Positions 1-8,096 of a stretch of 64,000 nucleotides of DNA are shown one piece after another. The stretch covers positions 1-64,000 of the forward strand of contig NZ_JACIFO010000010.1 in NCBI RefSeq assembly GCF_014197445.1. Reading direction: 5' to 3'. How positions within the stretch are numbered: the stretch's first letter is position 1; every line of letters begins with the position of its first letter. A program made the translations under genes and the position numbers. Origin of the DNA: Mesonia hippocampi. Lineage in GTDB: Bacteria > Bacteroidota > Bacteroidia > Flavobacteriales > Flavobacteriaceae. The notes beneath the pieces were generated by a model, which worked only from the letters and a program-made list of their open reading frames with translations, did not search any database and was not told where the DNA came from.

Positions 1-276
1 TATTGTTTCTTGCCTTGCATACAACAAGTTACGAAAATTAATCACAGAAAAATACCTTAGCTATGGATTTTTTGCTAAATTGTGCAACAGGCACAAGGTA
101 TATAACAAATAGCTAAGTCTGTTCTAAACCGAAAATTTTGGTATATTTGGTAAACCGCCAAATCTTTTGATTTGGCATTTTGAAAAGAAAAGATAAAAGC
201 AAAATACAAAAGATTTGGCTTGTTGCGAGATTGAAAAGTAACTCATAATTGCACGCTACTTGTCATATACAAACAC
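1..276. other. Non-coding stretch before first gene, with hairpin
   Basis: No convincing gene is seen. A hairpin with arms GCCAAATC and GATTTGGC (157-164 and 169-176, loop TTTT) is followed by a second copy of GATTTGGC at 212-219. A TATATTTG box lies at 142-149 but has no clear partner upstream. The short repeats look like the spacer of a cassette-type accessory region rather than a normal intergenic gap. This reading is inference. Confidence 0.35.
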
Positions 277-290
277 GTTATGCACAATAT
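277..290. repeat. Left copy of 14-bp inverted repeat flanking the first gene
   Basis: GTTATGCACAATAT here pairs with ATACTGTGCATAAC at 1212-1225, an inverted repeat of 14 bp with one mismatch. It covers the first possible ATG of the enclosed gene. The flanking position suggests a cassette boundary; the mechanism is unknown. Confidence 0.55.
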
Positions 291-1206
291 AAAAATAAAT
301 TCATCAATGAAAAATAATTTCCCAATAGAATTTGAAAATGAGGATTATATATATGATTATATGGACATAATTCAGTATGATTTGAATACTATGCAAGAAA
401 ATTTTTCTGCCGTTATTGAAAGTAATCAACTTGAATGGTTACCTCAAACAATTCATATTACTAGAAAGAAATCAAAATTCATAATAACGGTTTCTGAATT
501 TCTCTACCCAGAAGATTTTTGGGAACAAAAATATTCATTATTAGAGTTTATAGAATCTATGAATAAAAGCTTTAATTCCAACAATGAAAACGATATTAAA
601 GATTTCAATTATGTTGATGAAGGTTCTGACAACGGAATATACATTGATTGGAAAATAGTTTTAACGAAACCTATTGAAATAGACAAATTATGTGAAATAA
701 TTAAAGAATATAAAAAAAATCTATATAACCGAGCATTATATAACCTAGAAGTTCCAGTTTCAGTTCTTATTCTAGGAAAAGATACAGGAGAACATATGCA
801 AAAACTTGAAAAAATAGCTAAAATACTAGAAGAAAATAATTTAAGTCCTATTATCATAAAGAAAAAAGAAGATTTTAAAGAAGAGAAACCTAATCAAAAA
901 ATATTGAGACACGCTCTTCAGTCTAAATTTATAATAATTGAAAATACAGAACCTTCAGGACATCTAATAGAATTTGAAAAAATTAAAATAACAGAAAAAA
1001 TTACAGCTGTTATTCAGAAAGAAAATAACGGTGCTACTTGGTTAACAGAAGATTCTTTCATTGGCAGGACAGACATAAAAAAGTTTACTTACTCAAATAG
1101 TAAAAAAGATTTTGAAAAAAATGTAATATGTGCAATTAAATGGGGAAATGAGAAATTTGAAGAACAAATGGATATTTTAGTACAGACATATCCTTGGTTA
1201 AAATGA
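280..1206 (+). CDS. Orphan protein with Rossmann-like C-terminal domain
   Basis: Not recognised as a named family. The 308-residue product has an N-terminal half with no clear relatives (to about residue 150). The C-terminal half resembles a Rossmann-type or TIR/deoxyribosyltransferase-like fold: a hydrophobic strand VSVLILGKDTG near 160-170, then a long helix, a second strand LSPIIIKK, and a strand FIIIENTEPSGH followed by an acidic LIEFEK near 217-234. The first ATG at 280 lies inside a flanking inverted repeat, so the ATG at 307 (MKNNFPIEF) is an equally good start. It is a single-gene unit bracketed by inverted repeats, which suggests horizontal gain. A stress or anti-phage role is possible but unproven. 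Confidence 0.7.
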   Translation: MHNIKINSSMKNNFPIEFENEDYIYDYMDIIQYDLNTMQENFSAVIESNQLEWLPQTIHITRKKSKFIITVSEFLYPEDFWEQKYSLLEFIESMNKSFNSNNENDIKDFNYVDEGSDNGIYIDWKIVLTKPIEIDKLCEIIKEYKKNLYNRALYNLEVPVSVLILGKDTGEHMQKLEKIAKILEENNLSPIIIKKKEDFKEEKPNQKILRHALQSKFIIIENTEPSGHLIEFEKIKITEKITAVIQKENNGATWLTEDSFIGRTDIKKFTYSNSKKDFEKNVICAIKWGNEKFEEQMDILVQTYPWLK

Positions 1207-1211
1207 GAAAA

Positions 1212-1225
1212 ATACTGTGCATAAC
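1212..1225. repeat. Right copy of 14-bp inverted repeat flanking the first gene
   Basis: ATACTGTGCATAAC starts 6 bp after the stop codon and is the reverse complement (13 of 14) of 277-290. A close relative, ACTGTGCACAAC, ends the next unit at 2287-2298. Confidence 0.55.
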
Positions 1226-1354
1226 AGCGGTAACCGTTGCACAAGCCTATAATTTTGGAGTGAATATGAGAGAATAATTAAAGATAATGTTTCGGTCGCC
1301 TAGTCTTTTTGTTATACTTTTAAACTAAACTCTCTTAGTGCTTTACACACTCTC

Positions 1355-1385
1355 TTGTTTTAACATAAAAAGTTGTATATATTTG
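1355..1385 (+). promoter_or_regulatory. Bacteroidota-type promoter of the DUF6934 unit
   Basis: TTG at 1355-1357 and TATATTTG at 1378-1385 are separated by 20 bp, matching the -33/-7 layout of Bacteroidota promoters. Just downstream, CGGT (1431) and ACCG (1442) form a short inverted repeat 11 bp before the start codon of the next gene, a possible operator. Confidence 0.6.
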
Positions 1386-1455
1386 AGGATATCACTTTAA
1401 TGCAAATCGTGATATTCTTCAGGGCGTTGGCGGTAATTAAAACCGGAATTAACCT

Positions 1456-2007
1456 ATGATTAAAATTGATTTAGATGATACTTTTGATGCTAATTCAGCA
1501 AGTGAAGATTTAACTGGGTTTACTTTTAATTCTGAATTGAGGGATGATAATGTAGTAGAGTTGCACGTTTTAATTAGTGAACATCCTGATCCATTATTAC
1601 CTGGAGTATATAATTTAGCATTTGGTCCTTTAGGAGAAGATAATGAAATAGATGATAAAATTATTCTTCGTCATAAAAATGTAAATAAAGTGTTTTCTAC
1701 AGTACTTTTATTTGCAATTACATTTTTAGAAAATTATAGCGATGAAAATTATTCTATTGGAATAGATGGTTCTAATGAAACTAGAGCAAATTTATATCAT
1801 AGAATGTTTAGATATAATTATGACCATCTATCAGATATAATTGTAACAGTTGGAGTTGATTGGTATGTGAAACTTTTAAGAAATGGCACAGATATTGAAA
1901 GAGATAGTGATGGAATACCTTTGTTTAAACCAAGACCTGAACCTTTTGACTTAAATAGAAGTCCAAAAGATTTATATAGATATTATATATTCTCTTTAAA
2001 TAATTAA
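1456..2007 (+). CDS. DUF6934 family protein
   Basis: A 183-residue protein that I match from memory to DUF6934, a Bacteroidota family of unknown function found in accessory DNA. Supporting motifs are YNLAFG (52-57), the acidic IDDKI that follows, VNKVFSTV (76-83) and GSNETRANLYHRMF (105-118). It has no signal peptide or membrane segment, so it should be cytoplasmic. It is followed after 22 bp by a 62-residue basic protein, a two-gene arrangement reminiscent of toxin-antitoxin pairs. No toxin activity can be read from the sequence. Confidence 0.7.
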   Translation: MIKIDLDDTFDANSASEDLTGFTFNSELRDDNVVELHVLISEHPDPLLPGVYNLAFGPLGEDNEIDDKIILRHKNVNKVFSTVLLFAITFLENYSDENYSIGIDGSNETRANLYHRMFRYNYDHLSDIIVTVGVDWYVKLLRNGTDIERDSDGIPLFKPRPEPFDLNRSPKDLYRYYIFSLNN

Positions 2008-2017
2008 AATATATTAT

Positions 2018-2025
2018 TACCTTTG
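2018..2025 (+). promoter_or_regulatory. Possible -7 box immediately before the 62-residue gene
   Basis: TACCTTTG lies only 4 bp before the ATG at 2030. If used, the small gene would be transcribed on its own with almost no leader. No good -33 element is seen, so this is weak. Confidence 0.3.
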
Positions 2026-2029
2026 TACT

Positions 2030-2218
2030 ATGAGACAAACTGTTCAAAATAAGATTACTAACCTTAAAGCTTTAGCTAAAGATAGTGTTTCTAATTCTGT
2101 TGCAAAAAGTTCTTCCCGAATAGTTAATGATAATTTATCTAAAGCTATTCGTAGTGAAAGAGACGCAAAAGTATTTAGAAAGGAACTTACTATTGCTTTT
2201 AAATTAGCAAAAGAATAA
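2030..2218 (+). CDS. Small basic protein paired with DUF6934
   Basis: A 62-residue, lysine/arginine/serine-rich, helical protein with no recognised domain. It begins 22 bp after the DUF6934 gene and ends 32 bp before a good terminator, so the two genes form one unit. The size and position fit an antitoxin or accessory partner, but this is only inference from layout. Confidence 0.6.
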   Translation: MRQTVQNKITNLKALAKDSVSNSVAKSSSRIVNDNLSKAIRSERDAKVFRKELTIAFKLAKE

Positions 2219-2250
2219 AGTTAAAAACGATTATATATAATACAGTAAAG

Positions 2251-2277
2251 CCTACTTTCTTAAAGTGGGTTTTTTTA
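2251..2277 (+). terminator. Rho-independent terminator of the DUF6934 unit
   Basis: CCTACTTT (2251-2258) pairs with AAAGTGGG (2262-2269) across a 3-nt loop and is followed by a run of eight T. Confidence 0.8.
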
Positions 2278-2584
2278 TTAAAAAAAACTGTGCACAACAA
2301 AGAACTAAGTTAAAAACCAAATATTTTCAGACTAATTTTGATACATAATTTTCATTGTAAGGAATCCCTGATTTAGCAATTGCAAAAGCTTGTTTTAATA
2401 GTTGAGTTTCTTAAAAAAAATGGAGTTATACGTTTTTCTTTGTTCATTTTATCTTTACACCAAACGAACCAAAAAGCCAATTCAAAATAGAATGATAAAC
2501 TTTAAACTAAGCGATTAGCAGAGTTAATTTACGTATTTATTTAAAGTATGCTAACAAAACTATTATAATATTTAAAAACAAAGT
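2278..2584. other. Gap between cassette region and photolyase
   Basis: The gap begins with the boundary motif ACTGTGCACAAC (2287-2298). A 27-codon open stretch on the minus strand (2327-2410) reads like a fragment of a lost gene but has no start codon. Nothing else is recognisable. Confidence 0.35.
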
Positions 2585-3889
2585 TTATTTGTTTAATGCT
2601 TGTTTATAGGCTTTTAAACAACGATTACGTGCTATTTTATGGTCTATTATTGGAGTAGGGTAGGTTAAGCTGTCAAATTCTGGAACCCATTTTTTTACGT
2701 AGGTTAATTGCTTATCGAATTTTTGAAGTTGGGTAATGGGATTAAAAATTCTAAAGTAAGGTGCAGCATCAACCCCACATCCTGCAGCCCATTGCCAGTT
2801 GCCTACGTTAGATGCCATTTCGTAATCCAATAATTTTTTGGCAAAATAGGCTTCGCCCCAGCGCCAATCTATAAGCAAATGTTTACATAAAAAGCTGCTT
2901 ACAAGCATGCGCACACGGTTGTGCATTAAACCTGTATTGTTAAGCTCTCGCATGCCAGCATCTACCAATGGATAGCCTGTTTGGCCGTTTTTCCAAGCTT
3001 CAAAATCTTGAGGGTTATTTCGCCAAACTATATTGTCATAAATGGGTTTAAAAGCTTGTGTTACCGTGTTTGGAAAGTGATATAGAATTTGCATAAAAAA
3101 CTCCCTCCAAATAAGTTCGTTTAAAAAAGTTTTTGCTTGTAACTGGTAAGCTTTTTGTACTAAAAAACGGATGCCTACTGTGCCAAATCGCAAGTGGGTG
3201 CTTAGTAGAGAAGTGGCGTTTTTGGAAGGGAAATCTCGGTTAGATGCATAATTTATCAATATTTCTTCTGTAATATTATAAGGAGGAACATTTATGCCGG
3301 AAGAAATAAAACCCATATCGTTAAGTTGTATGCTTTCCCATTTTGCTGCTTGGAAGTAATTGCTATGCTTGCTTACATCGGGTTTTGGGAGGTGGTCTTT
3401 GGGGTTAAAATTTAGTTTCCACTTTTTCATGTAAGGCGTATATACCAAATACGGAGTTCCGTCTTTTTTGGTGATTTCGTCTCTTTCAAAAATTACTTGA
3501 TCTTTATAACTTAACAATTGAATGTTTTTATCTTCTAAATAGTTTTTTATTGCTAAATCACGTTGTATTGCATAGGGTTCATAATCGTGATTGGTGTAAA
3601 CTTGTTGTATTTGGTATTGTTGAGTGAGTTTTTTAAAAACACGTAAAGGATTTCCATAAAAAACAGAAATGTTGGTGTTGTTTTTTTCTTGAAGAATTTT
3701 TTTTAATATCCCTAGTTGTTTAAAAATAAAACTTAGCCTTGCATCATTTTTTGGTAGGTTTTCTATAATTTCAGGATCAAAAATAAAAATAGGCAGTATC
3801 GGGTTACTGCTGTTTAAGGCGTTATAAAGTCCTACATTATCTACTAATCTTAAGTCTCTTCGAAACCAAAATATATTTATTTTAGCCAT
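2585..3889 (-). CDS. phr: Deoxyribodipyrimidine photolyase (class I)
   Basis: A light-driven DNA repair flavoprotein that splits UV-induced pyrimidine dimers. The 434-residue length is normal for class I enzymes. The N-terminal antenna-binding domain starts with FWFRRDLRLVDN (7-18). The C-terminal FAD-binding half contains LIWREFF, the stretch GMRELNNTGLMHNRVRM, and the electron-transfer tryptophan region NWQWAAGCG (364-372) followed by APYFRIFNP. It is transcribed alone and divergently from the Bcr/CflA exporter. The CPD type is more likely than (6-4) type from motif wording, but lesion preference cannot be proved here. Confidence 0.95.
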   Translation of the reverse strand: MAKINIFWFRRDLRLVDNVGLYNALNSSNPILPIFIFDPEIIENLPKNDARLSFIFKQLGILKKILQEKNNTNISVFYGNPLRVFKKLTQQYQIQQVYTNHDYEPYAIQRDLAIKNYLEDKNIQLLSYKDQVIFERDEITKKDGTPYLVYTPYMKKWKLNFNPKDHLPKPDVSKHSNYFQAAKWESIQLNDMGFISSGINVPPYNITEEILINYASNRDFPSKNATSLLSTHLRFGTVGIRFLVQKAYQLQAKTFLNELIWREFFMQILYHFPNTVTQAFKPIYDNIVWRNNPQDFEAWKNGQTGYPLVDAGMRELNNTGLMHNRVRMLVSSFLCKHLLIDWRWGEAYFAKKLLDYEMASNVGNWQWAAGCGVDAAPYFRIFNPITQLQKFDKQLTYVKKWVPEFDSLTYPTPIIDHKIARNRCLKAYKQALNK

Positions 3890-3994
3890 GCTTTTGCGGA
3901 ATGATGATTTTTAATACCTTATTTAAGGTACTAATTTATTGTTAAATTAAAAATATTTTCAGCAATAATAGTTAATAAAATAGACCTTTGTTTA

Positions 3995-5218
3995 ATGCAA
4001 AATTTAGACCAACGAAACAAAAAAACAGAACAAATTATTTTATTGGTTCTAGGAACGCTTATTGCCTTAGGACCCTTTTCTATAGATATGTATTTACCGG
4101 CTTTTAGCAGTATAGCAGAAGATTTTTCGGTAAGTAAAGTAGAGGTAAATTACTCTTTAACCAGTTATTTTGTGGGGATTGCCTTAGGGCAGCTTTCTTA
4201 TGGTCCTGTAATGGATAGGTTTGGACGTAAAAAACCACTATTGATAGGTATCTTTATTTATATTTTGGCAGCCATAGGTTGTTACTTTTCTACCAATTTA
4301 TGGATGTTGGTTATTTTTAGATTTTTCTTAGCCATAGGTGCTGCAGCTGGAATGGTAGCTGCAAAGGCGGTAGTGCGTGATGTTTTTCCTGTAGACGAAG
4401 TAGCTAGAGCCATCTCTTTTTTAATGTTAATAATGGGCGGAGCACCAATTATAGCACCAACTGTAGGCGGTTTGGTGATGACTAACTTCTCGTGGAATAC
4501 CATTTTCTTGTTGCTGGCTGTTTTTGCGTTATTAATGTTTATTAGCGTGGCTAAGTTTTTACCCGAGAGCGGTGTTCCTGATAAAAGTGTAGATTTAAAA
4601 CTAAAAGATATTACCTACCGGTATATAGATATTTTTAAAAATAAGGTTTTTCTTACATTTTCTATGGCGGGCAGCCTAACCATAGGCGCTATGTTTGCTT
4701 ATATTTCTAGTGCCAATATCTTGTTTACAAGCGAATTTAATATGACAGAACAGGAATTTGGTATTTTTTTCGGGGTAAATGCCGCAGGATTAATATTGGG
4801 TTCTCAGCTTAATAGGTTGGCTTTAAAAAGACTTTCTACCTTTAGGGTGAGCATAAAAATTAGCGTATTTCTTGTTGGGCTAGCAGGAATATTATTGTTT
4901 AATATTTTTACTTGGAATAATTTTTATATTACCGTAGGCATATTGTTTTTTATCTTATTTTTATTAGGTTTTCAAAACCCAAACACAACAGCTTTATCGC
5001 TTTATCCTTTTGAAAAAGAAGCAGGAAGAGCATCAGCGTTAGTTGGTTCTTTAAAAATGATGCTTGGGGCAGTAGCCTCGTTTGTAATTAGTAAGTTTGA
5101 AGGAAAAACAATTTACGTCATGGCAATTACCATTTTTGTATGCTTGGTTTTTAGTGCTTTTTTATTGTTTAGGTTTCAGGCAAAAGAAAAACGAAGCCTA
5201 ATACAAATAGGACGATGA
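3995..5218 (+). CDS. Bcr/CflA family drug-resistance MFS transporter
   Basis: A 407-residue inner-membrane proton-driven exporter of the major facilitator superfamily, DHA1 type. About twelve hydrophobic segments are visible. The MFS motif A is GPVMDRFGRKK (70-80), after the family-typical opening GPFSIDMYLPAF (26-37). Bcr/CflA members export bicyclomycin, sulfonamides or chloramphenicol in other bacteria; the real substrate here is unknown. It is a single-gene unit divergent from phr and convergent with the M28 peptidase. Confidence 0.93.
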   Translation: MQNLDQRNKKTEQIILLVLGTLIALGPFSIDMYLPAFSSIAEDFSVSKVEVNYSLTSYFVGIALGQLSYGPVMDRFGRKKPLLIGIFIYILAAIGCYFSTNLWMLVIFRFFLAIGAAAGMVAAKAVVRDVFPVDEVARAISFLMLIMGGAPIIAPTVGGLVMTNFSWNTIFLLLAVFALLMFISVAKFLPESGVPDKSVDLKLKDITYRYIDIFKNKVFLTFSMAGSLTIGAMFAYISSANILFTSEFNMTEQEFGIFFGVNAAGLILGSQLNRLALKRLSTFRVSIKISVFLVGLAGILLFNIFTWNNFYITVGILFFILFLLGFQNPNTTALSLYPFEKEAGRASALVGSLKMMLGAVASFVISKFEGKTIYVMAITIFVCLVFSAFLLFRFQAKEKRSLIQIGR

Positions 5219-5258
5219 AAATTACTAGTTGTAAAAAAAACCATTACTTATTAAAGAG

Positions 5259-6272
5259 TTAGGGCGTTGCTTTATCTACAATAATTCGCTCTTTTCGGTT
5301 AGCCAGTTCCCAAGCGGTGTAAAAAATAAGCTGTGTGCGTTTACTTAGTAAATTGTAATTTATTTTATCAGGAGTATCCGATGGTTGGTGGTAATCATCA
5401 TGCACTCCATTAAAGTAAAAAATAACAGGAATATTATGTTTTGCAAAATTATAATGGTCGCTTCTGTAATAAAAGCGGTTAGGGTCATCGTCTGCATTAT
5501 AGCGGTAGTCAAGTTCTAAAGCAGTAAAGCTATCGTTTATATTTTCTGAGATGTTGTGTAATTCAGAACTTAATTTATCACTTCCTATTAGGTAGATATA
5601 ATTAGGATTATTTTGGTGCGCATCATCTACACGTCCAATCATATCCGAATTTAAATTAGCAACAGTATTCTCTAATGGAAATATTGGGTTTTCACTATAA
5701 TATTTAGATCCTAAAAGTCCTTTTTCTTCAGCAGTTACATGTAGAAATAAAATAGAGCGCTTAGGTCCATTGCCGCTGTTGGTAGCCATTTTAAAAGCTT
5801 CTGCAATTTCTAAAATAGCAACAGTTCCAGAGCCATTATCATCGGCGCCGTTATTAATATCACCATTAGCAGTTACACCAATATGATCGTAATGAGCCGA
5901 GATAACAATAACTTCTTCGGGTTTTTCACTTCCTTTAATATAGGCTAAAACATTTTCTGAAGGTTTATATTTATTTTGAAAATAACTACTAGGTATCTCT
6001 TGGTAGTAATCACCTTCGTTAATAGGAGAGGGGATTGCTAAATTCTTATAAAAATCTCTAAGGTAATGAGCCGCTAATTTTTGACCAAATTCTCCGGTAT
6101 CTCGTCCAGCAAATTCGTCTGAAGAAAACAAGTATAAATGTGTTTTGAGATCATCAGGGGTAATGGTTTCTGCATAAATCTTAGCATTTGTTTTTTGTGC
6201 AACATTATGCTCATGAACAGAGCAAGCGGTAATGCTTATAAGAAGTATTGTGAGGAAGAGAAACTTTTTCAT
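5259..6272 (-). CDS. M28 family zinc aminopeptidase, lipoprotein
   Basis: A 337-residue secreted metallopeptidase. The N-terminus is a lipoprotein signal with lipobox ITAC (Cys17). The M28 metal and catalytic residues are visible in order: SAHYDHIG (His127), NGADDNGSG (Asp144), AEEKGLLGS (Glu182/183), NSDMIG (Asp210) and DDYHQPSD (His295). The family removes N-terminal residues from peptides using two zinc ions, here presumably at the cell envelope for peptide scavenging. It is monocistronic and convergent with the exporter gene. Confidence 0.93.
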   Translation of the reverse strand: MKKFLFLTILLISITACSVHEHNVAQKTNAKIYAETITPDDLKTHLYLFSSDEFAGRDTGEFGQKLAAHYLRDFYKNLAIPSPINEGDYYQEIPSSYFQNKYKPSENVLAYIKGSEKPEEVIVISAHYDHIGVTANGDINNGADDNGSGTVAILEIAEAFKMATNSGNGPKRSILFLHVTAEEKGLLGSKYYSENPIFPLENTVANLNSDMIGRVDDAHQNNPNYIYLIGSDKLSSELHNISENINDSFTALELDYRYNADDDPNRFYYRSDHYNFAKHNIPVIFYFNGVHDDYHQPSDTPDKINYNLLSKRTQLIFYTAWELANRKERIIVDKATP

Positions 6273-6385
6273 TTAACGGATTGATTTATAGACATCAGGC
6301 AATATAAGGCTTTTCCTTGTTTTTTGAGAAATAAAAAATATTATTTTTTTTACAAGAAAAATTTTCAGGTAAGATAAAAATAATA

Positions 6386-6393
6386 TATATTTG
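6386..6393 (+). promoter_or_regulatory. -7 box of tRNA-Ser promoter
   Basis: TATATTTG followed by CATCCGC, about 34 bp before the mature tRNA 5' end. The same TATATTTGCAYC string precedes tRNA-Lys, tRNA-Leu and tRNA-Arg in this window. Confidence 0.65.
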
Positions 6394-6426
6394 CATCCGC
6401 ATTCGGGGCATACCGAATGTTGTCCT

Positions 6427-6511
6427 GGAGAAATGGCAGAGTGGTCGAATGCACCGGTCTTGAAAACCGGCGAGGGTCACACCTCCGGGGGTTCGAATCC
6501 CTCTTTCTCCG
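6427..6511 (+). tRNA. tRNA-Ser (anticodon TGA), attachment site of an integrative element
   Basis: An 85-nt cloverleaf with acceptor arms GGAGAAA and TTTCTCC, a long variable arm typical of serine tRNAs, T arm GGTTCGAATCC and anticodon loop containing TGA. CCA is not encoded. The last 15 bases of the region (6498-6512) are repeated at 16409-16423, so the gene is the insertion target of the element to its right. The gene stays intact after insertion. Confidence 0.96.
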
Positions 6512-6512
6512 C
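6498..6512 (+). repeat. attL, left 15-bp att core
   Basis: TCCCTCTTTCTCCGC at the 3' end of tRNA-Ser is repeated exactly at 16409-16423. Flanking sequence differs on both sides, which sets the core limits. Confidence 0.88.
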
Positions 6513-6517
6513 AACAA

Positions 6518-6558
6518 TAAACCGTAATTACTTATAAATTAAGTTATTACGGTTTTTT
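6518..6558 (+). terminator. Element-borne terminator just after tRNA-Ser
   Basis: Arms around AACCGTAATTACTT and AAGTTATTACGGTT (one mismatch) are followed by a T run. It lies inside the element and would terminate tRNA-Ser transcription, replacing the original terminator now at 16446. Confidence 0.75.
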
Positions 6559-6568
6559 ATTTATCTTT

Positions 6569-6594
6569 TTAGTCAGTAATTAGTCAACATTTGG
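6569..6594 (+). repeat. Left arm-type repeat pair (TTAGTCA)
   Basis: Two tandem copies, TTAGTCAGTA and TTAGTCAACAT, about 75 bp inside attL. The same pair in the same orientation lies near the right end at 16251-16272. They are likely arm-type binding sites for the integrase or excisionase. Confidence 0.6.
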
Positions 6595-6918
6595 AAAAAT
6601 AATAAAATTTCTATCTCATTCTAATCTTACTAAACACAAACCAAAAGACAATTCAAATTACCAACGTTTATCTCTTTATTTAACTGGATTTAGAGCAGTT
6701 TTCTTTTTAGGTTATTGCATAATAAACAACATTTTACTATACAAACAAAAAGCTGTTAAGGTTGTACCCCAACAGCTCTAATACTCTTCTTTATTACAAA
6801 GTTCAAAAATTCTAGCCCGAATTATAAATCAGCTACCCTACCCCCTAAAAGTAAATTCAATTCCCTTTTGAGATAAGGGTGGGTTATTTTTTATATAGAC
6901 CGTAATCCCTCGTCTTTT
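6595..6918. other. Non-coding left end of the element
   Basis: No gene is seen. One hairpin is visible, arms AGCTGTT (6751-6757) and AACAGCT (6771-6777). The rest is AT-rich spacer between the attachment site and the 3' end of the lipoprotein gene. Confidence 0.35.
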
Positions 6919-7785
6919 CTAAAATTTTCTGATAGCTCTTACAGCAGAGTTATTCATTTTAGGTCTGTTATCTTCAAAAATACCAGTACTTGAAATTACA
7001 TAGCCTTTTGAGTGAGTGCTACTATGTTCTGTTGAACTTGTATAGCCGCCAATAACGAATCCTCCAATAGTGTTTCTTTCATTGATTATCATTAATTGCA
7101 ATTCGTCTATACTTGGTAAATACCAATCGTTAAATCCATTCTGAGTATAATTATTACAAAGTTTAGCTGCTGATGTCTCATCATCACAATTATTAACGAT
7201 TAAAGTTGTATTGCTATCTCCCTCTCCCAAACCTGTATAGTTAGCATTCATCAGTGCATTATTACACCCCCAAACAGGAGAGCCTAAGTTTTCTGTAGTA
7301 GACTCTAAATACCGCCAACCATCACTATAGCTTCCTTTGTCATAAAAAACTATTCCTCCTGCTTCTCCTATATCTCCAATTTGATAATCAGATAAGGTTG
7401 TGATAGTAATTTGATTACTATACCCAACTCCAAACTCATTTTCTGCATAGGCTCTGACAAAATAACTTATTCCTCGTTCCATTCCTGTAACGGTAATAAC
7501 ACTTATACCCGTACCATTATTAACTATACTAATAGGGGTTACATTATCTTGTTTTGTCGGACTAGAGCTTGTACTACTCCATACAATACCTCTTTCAGTT
7601 ACGGAACTGCTTCCCTCATCAGTAATATTGCTTGAAAATGTTGCACTGGTACTGCTTACTCCTGTAGCTTCTAGTCCTTGAATGGTAGGTATTTGGTTTT
7701 CTGAAAACACTTCATCATCACTGCTAGAGCAATTTGTAAATAATGATAGGAATAAGGCTATTAGAGTTAATTTTAAGATTTTCAT
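6919..7785 (-). CDS. Lipoprotein with fibronectin-like and DUF1566-like domains
   Basis: A 288-residue surface lipoprotein. The signal peptide ends at lipobox FTNC (Cys19), followed by SSSDDE, a typical Bacteroidota lipoprotein export signal. Residues about 35-130 look like a fibronectin type III/Ig-like unit (VSSTSATFSSNI, then YFVRAYAENEFGVGYSN). Residues about 135-288 match the DUF1566/Lcl C-terminal type (GDIGEAGGIVFYDKG, GFNDWYLPSIDELQLM, GYTSSTEH, VRAIRKF). Function is unknown; cell-surface binding is likely. It is element cargo, transcribed away from the XRE gene, with the XRE operators in the shared upstream region. Confidence 0.82.
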   Translation of the reverse strand: MKILKLTLIALFLSLFTNCSSSDDEVFSENQIPTIQGLEATGVSSTSATFSSNITDEGSSSVTERGIVWSSTSSSPTKQDNVTPISIVNNGTGISVITVTGMERGISYFVRAYAENEFGVGYSNQITITTLSDYQIGDIGEAGGIVFYDKGSYSDGWRYLESTTENLGSPVWGCNNALMNANYTGLGEGDSNTTLIVNNCDDETSAAKLCNNYTQNGFNDWYLPSIDELQLMIINERNTIGGFVIGGYTSSTEHSSTHSKGYVISSTGIFEDNRPKMNNSAVRAIRKF

Positions 7786-7826
7786 ATTGTATTATTTTGA
7801 AATTGGAATCAAATATATTTAAAAAT

Positions 7827-7879
7827 AATGACCGTACGGTAATTGTAGTAAATAAAATTCTCAATGACCTTACGGTTAT
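7827..7879. promoter_or_regulatory. Two tandem operators between lipoprotein and XRE genes
   Basis: AATGACCGTACGGTAAT (7827-7843) contains the perfect palindrome ACCGTACGGT. AATGACCTTACGGTTAT (7863-7879) is a near copy starting exactly 36 bp later and running into the XRE start codon. The layout suggests autorepression by the XRE protein and possible control of the divergent lipoprotein gene. Confidence 0.7.
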
Positions 7880-8096
7880 GAAATTTGATGATAAAAAAGA
7901 GCTTTTAAAACTAGCTCATAGAGTAAAAAAACTAAGGACTGAAAAAGGGGTTACTCAAGAGGAAGCCTATAATGATACTGGCATTCATTTTGGTAGAATT
8001 GAACAAGGCAAAAGAGACGCTTCTTATACTACTCTTTTAAAAATAAGTAGCTATTTTGGTTTAAGTTTAAATAATTTTTTTGATAAAGGTTTTTAA
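7878..8096 (+). CDS. XRE-family HTH repressor
   Basis: A 72-residue Cro/CI-type DNA-binding protein. The helix-turn-helix covers most of the chain (LRTEKGVTQEEAYNDTGIHF, then IEQGKRDASYTTLLKISSYF, then LSLNNFF). I chose the ATG at 7878 because the longer reading back to 7743 overlaps the lipoprotein gene and adds no domain. Two palindromic operators lie directly upstream and over the start codon. It is convergent with an ImmA/IrrE gene, whose family cleaves XRE repressors in ICEBs1-like elements; that link is inference here. Confidence 0.85.
   Translation: MKFDDKKELLKLAHRVKKLRTEKGVTQEEAYNDTGIHFGRIEQGKRDASYTTLLKISSYFGLSLNNFFDKGF

Noticed and set aside
2327-2410. 27-codon minus-strand stretch reading ETQLLKQAFAIAKSG
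   Set aside because: No start codon and a stop directly before it. It may be a tiny fragment of a lost gene, but too little is left to name.
7743-7877. Longer N-terminus for the XRE protein
   Set aside because: It would overlap the divergent lipoprotein gene, cover the tandem operators, and add no domain.
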